From Alistipes timonensis JC136 (GTDB lineage: Bacteria > Bacteroidota > Bacteroidia > Bacteroidales > Rikenellaceae), in NCBI RefSeq assembly GCF_900107675.1, contig NZ_FNRI01000002.1, forward strand, positions 434,001 through 498,000: a stretch of 64,000 bases of DNA, read 5' to 3'. This document shows, piece after piece, positions 53,058 through 62,599 of this stretch; the first letter of the stretch is position 1, and the number at the start of each line of letters is the position of its first letter. The position numbers were made by a program, and so were the translations under genes. A model generated the notes under the pieces. That model was not told the DNA's origin. It worked only from the letters and a program-made list of their open reading frames with translations, and searched no databases.

Positions 53058-53942
53058 TTACTTGGTGAAAGCCAGCTCGACCAGCACCGGGAAGTGGTCC
53101 GAAGGCGTGCGGGCGCGGAAAGGCTTTGCGCTGCCCACGGGCTCCTCCGAACGGTAGGTGTCGGTCAGGATGCCGTAGCGCAGGACCCGGAAACCGGGCG
53201 TCACGAAGACGTAGTCGATATGGCGGAAGGTCTTACGGTCGGGATCGAAGCCGTTTTCCGTCCCGGTCCAGGCGTATTTGATCTCGGCCAGGTCGTAGGT
53301 GTCGGCGAGCAGTTCCGAGTCGCGCAGCACGGCGTAGCTTTCGCTCGTCTCGCCGACGTTGAAATCGCCCGTCAGCACGGCGCGTTCGCCGCGGCACATC
53401 GTCCGGATTTTATCCAGCACCAGCCGGCAGCTCTCGACCTGCGCACGTTCGCCCTTGTGATCGGTGTGCAGGGTGAAGAACCAGAACCGTTCCCGGGTTT
53501 CGCGGTCGAAAAAACGCCCCCAGCAACAGATGCGGACATACTTGGCATCCCAGCCCTTGTTCGGGCGCGAAGGGTCCTCGGCAAGCCAGAAATGGCCCGA
53601 GTCGAGCAGTTCGAAACGATCGCGCTTGTAGAACACGGCGGAATATTCGCCTGCCTCGGCGCCGTCGTCACGCCCGACACCGGTGTAGCCGTAACCGGGC
53701 AGCGCCCCTAAAAGGTCCTCCAACTGGCTGTGGAACACCTCCTGGGCCCCGAAAATATCGAAATCATGGAAGCGGATGAGCGACGCGATCACCGGCAGGC
53801 GTTGCTGCCAGCCGTCGCCCCGGGCGTCGTCCGCGGCATTGAGCTGCCGCACGTTGTAGGTTCCCGTCGAAAAGGTCTGCGCAGCGGCAGGGAACGCCGT
53901 TGCGGACGCAGCGGCGCAAAAAAGGATAAACAGTTTCTTCAT
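53058..53942 (-). CDS. Secreted EEP-family phosphoesterase
   Basis: The 294-residue product has a signal peptide (MKKLFILFCAAASATAFPAAA) and the EEP motifs TYNVRQLN, FGAQEVF (catalytic Glu), LTGDFNVGE (Asp, Asn) and PSDHFPVLVEL (His). It is likely periplasmic. Substrates in this family include nucleic acids, inositol phosphates and sphingomyelin. It lies between the sigma factor gene and the OPA transporter. Confidence 0.88.
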   Translation of the reverse strand: MKKLFILFCAAASATAFPAAAQTFSTGTYNVRQLNAADDARGDGWQQRLPVIASLIRFHDFDIFGAQEVFHSQLEDLLGALPGYGYTGVGRDDGAEAGEYSAVFYKRDRFELLDSGHFWLAEDPSRPNKGWDAKYVRICCWGRFFDRETRERFWFFTLHTDHKGERAQVESCRLVLDKIRTMCRGERAVLTGDFNVGETSESYAVLRDSELLADTYDLAEIKYAWTGTENGFDPDRKTFRHIDYVFVTPGFRVLRYGILTDTYRSEEPVGSAKPFRARTPSDHFPVLVELAFTK

Positions 53943-53969
53943 ATCAGGTTTTTCAGTTTGTCAGTCGTT

Positions 53970-54542
53970 TCATTCCGAATCCGGCCAGCGGCCCTTGAAC
54001 TGCGGCGAACGGCGGAACCAGCGGATCGAAAGGGAAATATGTTTTTCAACCGTGCGCTGCGCAATGTGCAGCCGTTCGGCGATCTCCCGGTTGGTCAGGC
54101 CGTCGATGCGGCTCATCCGGAAAATCCGCGCAGTCTGGGGCGGCAGGCGGTCGCACAACGCCAACACCTCCTCGATCAGCAGCGTGGCCAGCGGAGAGTC
54201 GTTGGGCGCGTCGAGAAAATCGCACAGAGCGAGCGTCTCCCACGCCCGGGATTCCTGCAATTTGCCCAGGTCGACGCTGTTGTAAAGTATCTTATTCTGC
54301 CGCAGCCAGTTCAGGCACTCGTTGTGGGCCATCGAAAAGAGGTAGGACGGCACCTTGGCGCGGTCCAGGCAGGGCCGGCGCCGGAGGAACTTGTAGAAGA
54401 TCTCCTGAATGACATCGTCACCGAGGTCCCCGCGGCCGGTCACGCCGCCGATATAGGCGCACAACCGCGGATAAAGAGCCGTAAACACCTCTTTTACCTC
54501 CTGTTCGGTATACCCGAAATATGGGACTCCGGTATGAAACAT
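53970..54542 (-). CDS. ECF-type RNA polymerase sigma factor
   Basis: The 190-residue product has sigma region 2 (DVIQEIFYKFLRRRP, PSYLFSMAHNECLNWLR) and region 4 (LPPQTARIFRMSRIDGLTNREIAERLHIAQRTVEKHI). No FecR-type anti-sigma gene adjoins it. It sits inside the locus, 46 bases after a metallophosphoesterase gene and 27 before the EEP gene, so it may control this locus from within. Confidence 0.92.
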   Translation of the reverse strand: MFHTGVPYFGYTEQEVKEVFTALYPRLCAYIGGVTGRGDLGDDVIQEIFYKFLRRRPCLDRAKVPSYLFSMAHNECLNWLRQNKILYNSVDLGKLQESRAWETLALCDFLDAPNDSPLATLLIEEVLALCDRLPPQTARIFRMSRIDGLTNREIAERLHIAQRTVEKHISLSIRWFRRSPQFKGRWPDSE

Positions 54543-54588
54543 CTTCTATCTGGCAAGCTGACTGCGGAACAGTATCCAAAACCGTACC

Positions 54589-56046
54589 TTACCAACTCAC
54601 GTGCTCCGTATAAGTTGTCCCGAAGCGGTCGGTCACCCGAACCTCGCCCGCCTTCACGCCCGGCGTGGGCTTGATACGGAACATGTGGAACGACTTTGCG
54701 GGCTGGCAATATTTGCGGGTGGTCTTATTGGTCACCGTGGCGTACAGGTCCACATAATCGGGGTCGAACTCCTCGCAGGGCTCCATCTCGCCCGCTTTCA
54801 CGCCGTTCTCCCACCATTCGACGGGTCCCCAGGCATCATCCCACGTCCAGACGTTGGCCAGCACGTAGTCGCTTCCGGTCCGCACGGGCGAATAGAGACG
54901 CATCTGGTGACTGCGGTCCTTGCCGCAGGAGTGGTAATACCACGACACGTCGTCGCCGTCGACATCGACGATCATGTAGCCCTGCGGCGTGCCGTCGTTG
55001 TTGAGATGCTTGTTCAGGCGCAGCGAACCCGTCGAACGGGTGACGGTAACGGCCGTCAGGTTCTCGATGGGCATCTGTTCCGAACGGTTGTAATTGTAGA
55101 TATACGTGTGGTGGTTGTGCCCGGCCCACGAATAGACGTTCCGGAATTTGAGCAGTTCGTCGCGGTAGACCGCATAGTTCCTGTTGCGGGTCGAGAAGCT
55201 GCTGTGTTTTTTGAACATCTGCGAATGGGCGCAGATCATGATCGTCTTGTCCTTGGGCACATAGCTCAGGTCTTGTCTGAGCCAATGGGCGATCTCGTCG
55301 CTCAGCCCCAGCTCGTAGGATTTCGAAGCGTCCTCGCGCCCGTAGAGGATGTTGTCCACAAAGACGTAGTGCATGTTGCCGATATTGGCCGAATAGCAGG
55401 TCGGCCCGAGGTACATTTCGAAATAGACGGTGCCCAGCGAATCGCTCAGGATAGTCGTCTGGTCGTGGTCGTGGTTGCCGATGACATTGAAGGTCGTCGT
55501 GTTCACCCGCTCCGTATTGTCGATATAGGTGTTGTAGACGTTCATGTCGTTGTAGACCAGGTCGCCGAGGTTGATGCCGTAGCACGGGGTCCTGATCGTG
55601 TTGCGCATGCGGATCATGTCGGGAATGACCACCGAACGGTAAGCCTCGGCCGAACCGTCGACACCGTAGTTTTTGATCTGGGGATCGCCCTGCACGAGCA
55701 GCGTATGGTGTACGGCGGGCGTCATGCGCGGTTCGAGTACGAAATCGGCCTTCACCTCCTTCTGGAAGCGGTCGATGGGTTTGAAAAACTGCGGACAGCC
55801 ATGACGCGCCGGTATCTCGTATTCGGCCGGAACCGAAATGAAGACGAAACGACGCAGCGAGAGGTCGCTCGTCAGGGCATAGCGCCCGTCGGCATCGGTC
55901 TGCGTACAGTTAAGCCCGTCGCTCACCACGACGCCCTCGATGGGCAGTCCGCCGCTCGACACGACGCGGCCCGTCACATTCGGAGTCTGGGCATAGGCGG
56001 TGCAGCAGAGCAGCGTCGCCCAGATATAGATAATCAAACGTTTCAT
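54589..56046 (-). CDS. Secreted calcineurin-like phosphoesterase, copy 2
   Basis: The 485-residue product has a signal peptide (MKRLIIYIWATLLCCTAYA). A carboxypeptidase-regulatory-like N-domain (about 22-105, VTGRVVSSGGLPIEGVVVSDG) follows, then the phosphoesterase core with GDPQIKN, NLGDLVYND, VIGNHDHDQ, CAHSQMF and WAGHNHH, and a C-terminal beta domain. In motif I the usual D-x-H is D-P-Q. The start at 56046 excludes an open extension that overlaps the upstream gene. It is paralogous to the gene at 57900. Confidence 0.88.
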   Translation of the reverse strand: MKRLIIYIWATLLCCTAYAQTPNVTGRVVSSGGLPIEGVVVSDGLNCTQTDADGRYALTSDLSLRRFVFISVPAEYEIPARHGCPQFFKPIDRFQKEVKADFVLEPRMTPAVHHTLLVQGDPQIKNYGVDGSAEAYRSVVIPDMIRMRNTIRTPCYGINLGDLVYNDMNVYNTYIDNTERVNTTTFNVIGNHDHDQTTILSDSLGTVYFEMYLGPTCYSANIGNMHYVFVDNILYGREDASKSYELGLSDEIAHWLRQDLSYVPKDKTIMICAHSQMFKKHSSFSTRNRNYAVYRDELLKFRNVYSWAGHNHHTYIYNYNRSEQMPIENLTAVTVTRSTGSLRLNKHLNNDGTPQGYMIVDVDGDDVSWYYHSCGKDRSHQMRLYSPVRTGSDYVLANVWTWDDAWGPVEWWENGVKAGEMEPCEEFDPDYVDLYATVTNKTTRKYCQPAKSFHMFRIKPTPGVKAGEVRVTDRFGTTYTEHVSW

Positions 56047-56057
56047 ATCTTGCGTTT

Positions 56058-57875
56058 TTAGTTGTTCCCGTCCCAGTAATAACAGCTTGCGAGGTCCACG
56101 ACCGCCTTGTTCTTTACGACGTTGCGCCCGGTGACGAACTGTTCGAAATTCCCGGGCGAAGCCTTCGCCGCCGCATCGCGGCCCTGCGCCGACGTTCCCA
56201 CGCCGCCGCCGACACCGCACGCTTCGATGCGGTCGGTCGCGGTACGGCCTTCGCCGAGGATCGACCCGGCCAGTCCGAACATCCCCTTCACCACGCCGCC
56301 GTTGCGGCACGCCTCGATGCGGGAGTTCCCGCCGTTCCACGTCGTGGCGGCGATACCGCCCGCCTGACCTTTCGCCCCGGCGAGCACGTCGCCCCGGTTC
56401 GTACATCCTCTGACGGCTCCGTTTTCAAAAGCCGCGACGATGCCGCCCAACAGAGCACCGCCTCCTTCGACGGTCCCGAGGTTTTCGTTGCCGTCGAAAT
56501 CGCAATAGCCGGCGAAACCGCAGATGCCGGCCGCACGTCCCGATTCGGAGCGCACGCGCCCCGTATTCACACAATCGCGCACGTCGGCGCTCACCGTCTC
56601 ATTGCCGTTGACGAAGCCCACGATGCCGGCCGCCTGGATACCCCGTGCACTGTTGCGCGTGTTCTCGCCCAGGCCGCAGGAGACATCGCCCTCGTTGCGG
56701 CAATCACGGACCGAAGCGGCATAGACGGCGTCTTTCTTGGCGTAGATATCGCCCACGATCCCTCCGGCGGTCGAGCGGCGGTCTACGCTCACGCCGTCGA
56801 ACCGTACCGCCCCCTTGTTGCGGCAGTGCGAAACGACGACGGGACGCCCCGACAATCCGACAATGCCGCCGACGGAAGCCTGATAGGAACTCGTCGAGGT
56901 AACGGGCGCGAAATTGTCGCAGTCGCCGACGGTCAGCGACTCGTGGGCCGATCCGCAGATGCCGGCCGTGAGGCTGTACGCATAACCGCGCGTGGTGACG
57001 GCCCCGAAATTGTCGCAGCACATCACGTCGCCCTTGGCCATGCCGCAGATGCCGCCCGCCATCTCCTGACAGTAACGGTCGCTGCCCTCCTCGACGCCGC
57101 GCGCCGCGGAGACGATCTCGCCGCGGTTGATGCAGAACTTGGTCTTTACGCGCATGTTGTAACCCACGATGCCGCCGATGTGCGAGACGATGAACGCGCC
57201 CGAATAGCTGACGCGCCCGGTGTTCTCGCAATAAGCCACGAAGGCCCCCGGCAGCGAACGCCCGAGGCTTCCGCCCAGCACGCCGCCCAGGTACATCCGC
57301 GGTTCGGCAGTCGGGGCCAGCGACGGACAGTTGCCCGCCGAGGTGATTTCGCCGCCGTTCTTGCAACGGATGACGATGTATTTGTTCATGCCGCAGACGC
57401 CGCCCACGTAATTGTCGTGCTGCGATCGGGGCGAACGGTGCACAATGGAACCGTAGTTCTCGCAGCGTTCCAGCGTACCGTGGTTCACATCGGCCACGAA
57501 ACCCGCATAGAGCGCGTCGTCACCGTCGTCCGACACTTTCATCGAACAGCTCGGCGCGATCACGAGATTGCGCACCGTGCTGCCCTCGGCGACGAGCCGG
57601 AACAATCCGCCGTCGGTCTTCCAGTTGAGGATCGCATGGCCTTCGCCGTCGAAAACGCCCTCGAAATTCGCAATCCGCGCGAAACGTTTTACCTTACCCA
57701 TGTCAATATCGGCTTTCAGATGCACCTCGCCGCGCTCGTCCTGCCATGCGGCGATATCGCCGCCCGCATTGACGGCCTCGGCAAAGGCCGCGAGATCCGC
57801 AGCGGAGGAGATGCCTCCCGCAGCAGCGGCCAAAGTTACCGCCACGGCAAGAAGGGTCAATGACAATTTCTTCAT
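56058..57875 (-). CDS. Secreted GLUG-repeat protein
   Basis: The 605-residue product has a signal peptide and, after an opening domain (residues about 22-110), roughly twelve repeats of the form GGI-x-G...C-x-N-x-G-x-V, the GLUG type found in surface beta-solenoids. The opening segment (FAEAVNAGGD, DIDMGKVKR, ILNWKTDGGLF) resembles the one in the 1028-residue protein. It has no lipobox. It probably binds a polymer or protein on the cell surface; the ligand is unknown. Confidence 0.85.
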   Translation of the reverse strand: MKKLSLTLLAVAVTLAAAAGGISSAADLAAFAEAVNAGGDIAAWQDERGEVHLKADIDMGKVKRFARIANFEGVFDGEGHAILNWKTDGGLFRLVAEGSTVRNLVIAPSCSMKVSDDGDDALYAGFVADVNHGTLERCENYGSIVHRSPRSQHDNYVGGVCGMNKYIVIRCKNGGEITSAGNCPSLAPTAEPRMYLGGVLGGSLGRSLPGAFVAYCENTGRVSYSGAFIVSHIGGIVGYNMRVKTKFCINRGEIVSAARGVEEGSDRYCQEMAGGICGMAKGDVMCCDNFGAVTTRGYAYSLTAGICGSAHESLTVGDCDNFAPVTSTSSYQASVGGIVGLSGRPVVVSHCRNKGAVRFDGVSVDRRSTAGGIVGDIYAKKDAVYAASVRDCRNEGDVSCGLGENTRNSARGIQAAGIVGFVNGNETVSADVRDCVNTGRVRSESGRAAGICGFAGYCDFDGNENLGTVEGGGALLGGIVAAFENGAVRGCTNRGDVLAGAKGQAGGIAATTWNGGNSRIEACRNGGVVKGMFGLAGSILGEGRTATDRIEACGVGGGVGTSAQGRDAAAKASPGNFEQFVTGRNVVKNKAVVDLASCYYWDGNN

Positions 57876-57899
57876 AATTCGGTTAAATTTTCAGGTTTG

Positions 57900-59429
57900 T
57901 TACCACTCCAACGTAGTCGTATAGTGTTCGCCGAAACGGTCCGTCGTCTCGATGGTCGCCTGCGTCGCCCCGGCCGTGGGCAGAATGCGGAACATATGCG
58001 AGGTTCGGAAAGGTTCGAACGTCGCCGTGTTCTGCGTCGAGTTATAGTAGTCGGCCATCCGGACGAAGGCCCCGTCATAGGCGGTGACCCGCTTCATCCC
58101 GGCTTTGTCCTTGCCGCTGTCCGTATAGCGGACTTCGCTCCACCGGGCATCGTGGTTCCAGACGTTGGCATAGACATATCCGTCGCTGTACCAGGCTCCC
58201 GGAGCATAGGCCCGGATCTGACGGTCGCGCCCCAGCCCCGAAGGTTTGTAGTACCAGCTGATCTGCTCGCCGTCGACATCCACGACCAGATAACCCCGCG
58301 GCGTCCCGTCGGTCGAGATCCGCTCGTTGAGCCACAGCGCCCCGGTCGAACGGGCCAGAATGTGCGACTCGACATTGGGGAATTTCGCCGCCGGCTCCTC
58401 GGCCGAATAGGCATAGTTGAAATTGATGTGCGAATGGCCCGCCCAGGAGTGCACGAAACGGTACTGCGCCAGGCGCGAGGCATAGTCGGGACCGTGCTTG
58501 TCGCGCTCGGCAGGTTCGGAGTCGGGTTTGCGGAACATCGAACTGTGGGCGCAGAGCATGATGATCTTGTTTTTGTCGACGTATTTCAGATCGTTGCACA
58601 GCCAGCTGTACACCTCGTCCGAAAGCCCGTCGTTATACGCCCCCGTGGCGTTCGGATCGAGCGTGTTGTTCTTCATGATGATATTGTCGAGGAAGATGAA
58701 ATGCAGCTCGCCCAGTTCGACCGAATAGCAGGTCGGGCCGAGGTGCTCCTCGAACTTCTTCACCGCCTCGCGGTCGGTCGCCACGTTCTGCACATGATCG
58801 TGGTTGCCGATCACGTTGAAGACCGGGAAATCGAAATCCGCGATCCCGGCGCAATAGGTCGGATAGAGCGACATATCGTTGTGGACCAGGTCGCCCAGCG
58901 AAATGCCGTAAACCGGACGGTCGGTAATCGACGCGGCCGTCTCCTGCAAATCGCGGCACATCTCCTCGTACATGTCGATCGAATGGAATGCGAAATTGTC
59001 GTAACGCGCATTGCGCGAACGAATCTGCGGATCGGCCGTCATCAGGATCGTATAACGCGGGGCCGCCTTGCGGCGGGCCGTGAGCGTGAAATCGGCCCTG
59101 ACTTTCGTAGAACCCTCCGGAATACGCTGCCAGAACTGCGGAATGCCGTCTTTCACGGGAATCTCATACGCCGCAGGGATGGTCACCTGCACGAACCTCC
59201 GCTTCGAAAGGTCGCTGTCGAGCGCGTAATTCCCGGACTCGTCGGTCAGGGTCGTGAGCAGTCCGTCGCTCACTACCACCCCTTCGACGGGCAATCCACG
59301 CTGGTCGAGGACCGTTCCGCTGACGGTCGCGTCCGGACCGCCCGGCCCGGTCCCTCCGGGCGCATCGCTGCCTCCGCAGGCGGCCAGGAGCCATCCTGCC
59401 ACGAGGGCAAATATCAGTTGTCGTACCAT
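57900..59429 (-). CDS. Calcineurin-like phosphoesterase lipoprotein, copy 1
   Basis: The 509-residue product has a lipoprotein signal with LLAAC (Cys18), a Gly-rich linker, an N-domain (VSGTVLDQRGLPVEGVVVSDG) and a phosphoesterase core: ADPQIRS, SLGDLVHND, VIGNHDHVQ, LCAHSSMF, WAGHSHI. Motif I again has D-P-Q. It is paralogous to the gene at 54589 and lies 24 bases upstream of the 605-residue GLUG gene. Confidence 0.88.
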   Translation of the reverse strand: MVRQLIFALVAGWLLAACGGSDAPGGTGPGGPDATVSGTVLDQRGLPVEGVVVSDGLLTTLTDESGNYALDSDLSKRRFVQVTIPAAYEIPVKDGIPQFWQRIPEGSTKVRADFTLTARRKAAPRYTILMTADPQIRSRNARYDNFAFHSIDMYEEMCRDLQETAASITDRPVYGISLGDLVHNDMSLYPTYCAGIADFDFPVFNVIGNHDHVQNVATDREAVKKFEEHLGPTCYSVELGELHFIFLDNIIMKNNTLDPNATGAYNDGLSDEVYSWLCNDLKYVDKNKIIMLCAHSSMFRKPDSEPAERDKHGPDYASRLAQYRFVHSWAGHSHINFNYAYSAEEPAAKFPNVESHILARSTGALWLNERISTDGTPRGYLVVDVDGEQISWYYKPSGLGRDRQIRAYAPGAWYSDGYVYANVWNHDARWSEVRYTDSGKDKAGMKRVTAYDGAFVRMADYYNSTQNTATFEPFRTSHMFRILPTAGATQATIETTDRFGEHYTTTLEW

Positions 59430-59497
59430 TCGCGCATCATTGTTAAAAAAACGGGGACGGAACGGAGGCTTCGCCCCGTCCCCGACCCACTAACCGT

Positions 59498-62400
59498 TTA
59501 TTTTCCGTCCCAAAGCGAGTTGCCCGAACCGGTGAAGTTCGTGTCGCCGCAGATGTCCGAGAGCTTTATCGCCGTCTCGGTCGAATTCGAACTGTCTATG
59601 CTTTTCCGGTAAATTCCGCCGAAACCGCAGTTGTCGATCGTGGCGCCTGCGACCGAAACGCCTGCGACACCGCCCCAGACGGTCGTCGACGTATAGTTCC
59701 GATCATAGACGACTCCGTAATGCCGGCAATCCGACATGGAAGAGCCTTTGGAGAGAACGCCGACAAGACCGCCCAAATTGGCCGGATTCGCATCGCCCGT
59801 ACCGTCGGCCACGACCATCGCCCGGTTTACGCATCCCGTAATCTGCGAATTCATGGCCTGTCCCGCAATACCGCCGCTCCGCCCGTTCCGGTTGGAAGCG
59901 TTGAAGCCGCCCGTATTCGTACACTCCGCAACCCGCGTATTCTGGGCATAGCCAACCACTCCGCCTGCCATACCGCGGTAAACGACCATCGCACCCGAAT
60001 TCGAACACGTCGAAACGACATTGGGTTCCGCCGTCGAAACGACCGCACCGACTATACCGCCCGTACAGTTCGCACGCTTGCCTTTAACGTTGTCGTCGTA
60101 TTCGATATTATTGTTATAAAAATCGCTGTTCACCTCGCCGCTGTTGGCACAGCCCGAAATCGTACAATCCGAAGCGAGCACATACCCGGCGACACCGCCT
60201 TCGTAGACGGGCATGGCATTGGCCCGCACCAGCCGGTCGTGCTTGACGGCGGCCAAGTTCTTCGAATCGGACACCGAAGCGCCCGAATGATCCTTGCCGA
60301 TCTCCCCGACAAGACCCGCGATACCGCCCAAGCAGCGGGCTTCCCAGGCGGGAGTTCCCGACGCGGGCGTCGCCGATACCGTAACGGCGCCTGAATTGAC
60401 CGCAGCGGAAACCTTGCCCAGGTGCATGCCGACGATTCCGCCCGCAGCGATGATGTCCGTCGTGGCATACTCCATCTGTTCGATCGAGACAGCGCCCGAG
60501 TTGGTCGTATCGCCGTTGCCGGTAACCGACCCCTTGCCCATCACCTGACCGGCCACTCCTCCGATATAGGCATAGCGGGGACCGAAGAAAGCCTCTTTCA
60601 GCGGACCGTTCGCCCCTTCGGGGTTTCCGGGAACCGAAACCGAAGCCGCATTGATGACATCGGACACCGCTCCGTCGGCCGAACCCACGATACCGCCCAT
60701 GATGACGAACTTGCAGACCGCCGTGGCGGTCAGATTGCCGCGGTTCTTCGACCCCGAAATGGCTCCCGTCGACTTGCCGGCCACACCGCCCGCATAAGCA
60801 TAGCGGCAGGCGTCGCCCAAACGGTTGGCGGCGATCGAGAGAGGTTGTTTGTTGGTACAGCCCGTCACCGATCCGTCGGCCCAACCGGCAATGCCGCCCG
60901 TGTAACTCATGTAGGCGGCTTTGATCTGCAGGGCGACGGTCTTGCCGCCCTCCGTCGTGCAGTTCTCGACCGCGCCGCCGGCATAGCCGACAACGCCGCC
61001 CGTATAGAGGCCCGCCGTATTGACTTTGGGCGTAGCGCCCGAAGAGGCGATGCCTCCCTCGTTGGTGCATCCCGACACGACGGACCCGGACTCGGTTTCG
61101 GCTGCAACGCCGCCTATCGAGACTTTATTGCCGACAACGCCGCTGCCCAGCGTAACGAGCCCGCCGTTCGAACAGTTCTCGACACGTCCGGTCGCTCCGA
61201 CCAGACCGACCAGACCGCCTACGCCGCACGCTCCGTCCACCGTGGCGGCGGCATCGAGCGTCACGGCGGCCATGTTGCTGCAATTACGCAGCGTGCCGTT
61301 GCAGACCCCGACAAGCGCCGCGGCATATTCGCCCGCAGCGACGCTTCGTGCGGTCACTCTCGACGCAGCGTCGATCGTCAGCTCGCGGATCTCCGAACCC
61401 TCGGCCGTATGGCCGAAGAGCGGTTCTGACGTATTCCAGTTCTGGATCAGGTGCCCGTTGCCGGCAACGACGCCGTCGAACGGACGCTCCGCCGTACCGA
61501 TCGAGGTCCACTCGACATCCTTCATATCGACGTCGCCCAGCACCTCGACGGTCTTGCCGCCTTCGCCCGACGTCCAGTCGGAGGTGTCTTCCCCGGCATT
61601 GAACGCCTCGGCGAACATCTTCAGGCCGGCGCCCGAAACGATGCCGCCCGCAGGATAGAACGCCTGCCTGATGGCGGGCAGAGCGGTCTGCGCCTCGATG
61701 TCCTTAATCGAAAACTCGATCACACCTTCGCGCTCGGTTTTCGTGTCGCTGGGGTTCTCCGCAACGGAAAAGGTATAGGTCGCCTGCTCCCCGTCCGGTT
61801 CGGACACATAGGTAATCCACGTCGGGCAGGTCACGCCGACGACCGCCTCGGCCGGTGCCACCACATCGAATTTCACCTCGCCTTTGGCCGCCAGGCCGAG
61901 CTTGCCGTCGGTGCCGAACGGCATATCCGTTCCGAATTGATAAACGGCATATTCGGTGCTGTAACCCACCCCGTCGGTCGGTTCGATCGTCAGCGTGCCA
62001 TAACGCCCCGCAGCGCCCGTATTGGCGTCGCAGCGGATGCGGAGCGTCGAGGTGGTCATGCCTTCGGCATCCGGCTCGGAGGTCTCGACGACCTCGCCGT
62101 GAATCCATTCCGAATCCACCGGCTGCCATTTCGAAAGGGTTTTGACCACGACCTCGATGGCTTCGGAATCGTTCGGAGCCACCACGGAGTAAACCTTGTC
62201 GAGAATGAAGATGTTACCCGACTGGTCGACGGTCATCCGGTAGGTGAAAGCGCCCGCCGAAAGGGTGACGATCGCATCGCGCGACTTGAAATCCTCGTTG
62301 GCCGTCACCTCGATCGTGAATTCACCGCTGCCCACGTGACTCTCCTCCTCGTCGACGACGCACCAGTCGCTATCGGAAGACACCGTCCAGTGTACGCTCT

Positions 62401-62584
62401 CCACATTGAGCGTCACGGCCACGGTCCGGGTCTGGCTCGAACTGGTCATGCCCCGGGTGGCGTCCCACGTCGGAGTCAGCACGACTTCCAGTTTATCGGG
62501 ATATGCCGACGTTCCTTCGTCGGACGAACAGGCTGCGAAAACGGCCGTCGCCGCCGCAAATATCAGAAAAATATATTTTTTCAT
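59498..62584 (-). CDS. BACON/GLUG-repeat surface lipoprotein
   Basis: The 1028-residue product has a lipobox (FAAC, Cys19) and two to three BACON-like domains (residues about 30-310; VHWTVSSDSDWCVVD and later repeats ending in FSVAENPSDTKTEREG). A long GLUG region follows (about 380-1000) with some fifteen repeats of GG-[IV]-[AV]-G. BACON domains usually bind glycan or mucin. It follows the SusD gene by 15 bases and is probably the surface partner of that system. Confidence 0.88.
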   Translation of the reverse strand: MKKYIFLIFAAATAVFAACSSDEGTSAYPDKLEVVLTPTWDATRGMTSSSQTRTVAVTLNVESVHWTVSSDSDWCVVDEEESHVGSGEFTIEVTANEDFKSRDAIVTLSAGAFTYRMTVDQSGNIFILDKVYSVVAPNDSEAIEVVVKTLSKWQPVDSEWIHGEVVETSEPDAEGMTTSTLRIRCDANTGAAGRYGTLTIEPTDGVGYSTEYAVYQFGTDMPFGTDGKLGLAAKGEVKFDVVAPAEAVVGVTCPTWITYVSEPDGEQATYTFSVAENPSDTKTEREGVIEFSIKDIEAQTALPAIRQAFYPAGGIVSGAGLKMFAEAFNAGEDTSDWTSGEGGKTVEVLGDVDMKDVEWTSIGTAERPFDGVVAGNGHLIQNWNTSEPLFGHTAEGSEIRELTIDAASRVTARSVAAGEYAAALVGVCNGTLRNCSNMAAVTLDAAATVDGACGVGGLVGLVGATGRVENCSNGGLVTLGSGVVGNKVSIGGVAAETESGSVVSGCTNEGGIASSGATPKVNTAGLYTGGVVGYAGGAVENCTTEGGKTVALQIKAAYMSYTGGIAGWADGSVTGCTNKQPLSIAANRLGDACRYAYAGGVAGKSTGAISGSKNRGNLTATAVCKFVIMGGIVGSADGAVSDVINAASVSVPGNPEGANGPLKEAFFGPRYAYIGGVAGQVMGKGSVTGNGDTTNSGAVSIEQMEYATTDIIAAGGIVGMHLGKVSAAVNSGAVTVSATPASGTPAWEARCLGGIAGLVGEIGKDHSGASVSDSKNLAAVKHDRLVRANAMPVYEGGVAGYVLASDCTISGCANSGEVNSDFYNNNIEYDDNVKGKRANCTGGIVGAVVSTAEPNVVSTCSNSGAMVVYRGMAGGVVGYAQNTRVAECTNTGGFNASNRNGRSGGIAGQAMNSQITGCVNRAMVVADGTGDANPANLGGLVGVLSKGSSMSDCRHYGVVYDRNYTSTTVWGGVAGVSVAGATIDNCGFGGIYRKSIDSSNSTETAIKLSDICGDTNFTGSGNSLWDGK

Positions 62585-62599
62585 ATCGTTGGTCTCCTT

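Noticed and set aside
56047..56406. Upstream extension of the phosphoesterase frame
   Set aside because: The signal peptide at 56046 marks the true start; the extension lies inside the GLUG gene in another phase.
56058..62584. Repeated short motifs read as a possible CRISPR or DNA repeat array
   Set aside because: They are degenerate protein GLUG repeats in coding frames, with no constant DNA repeat or spacer.
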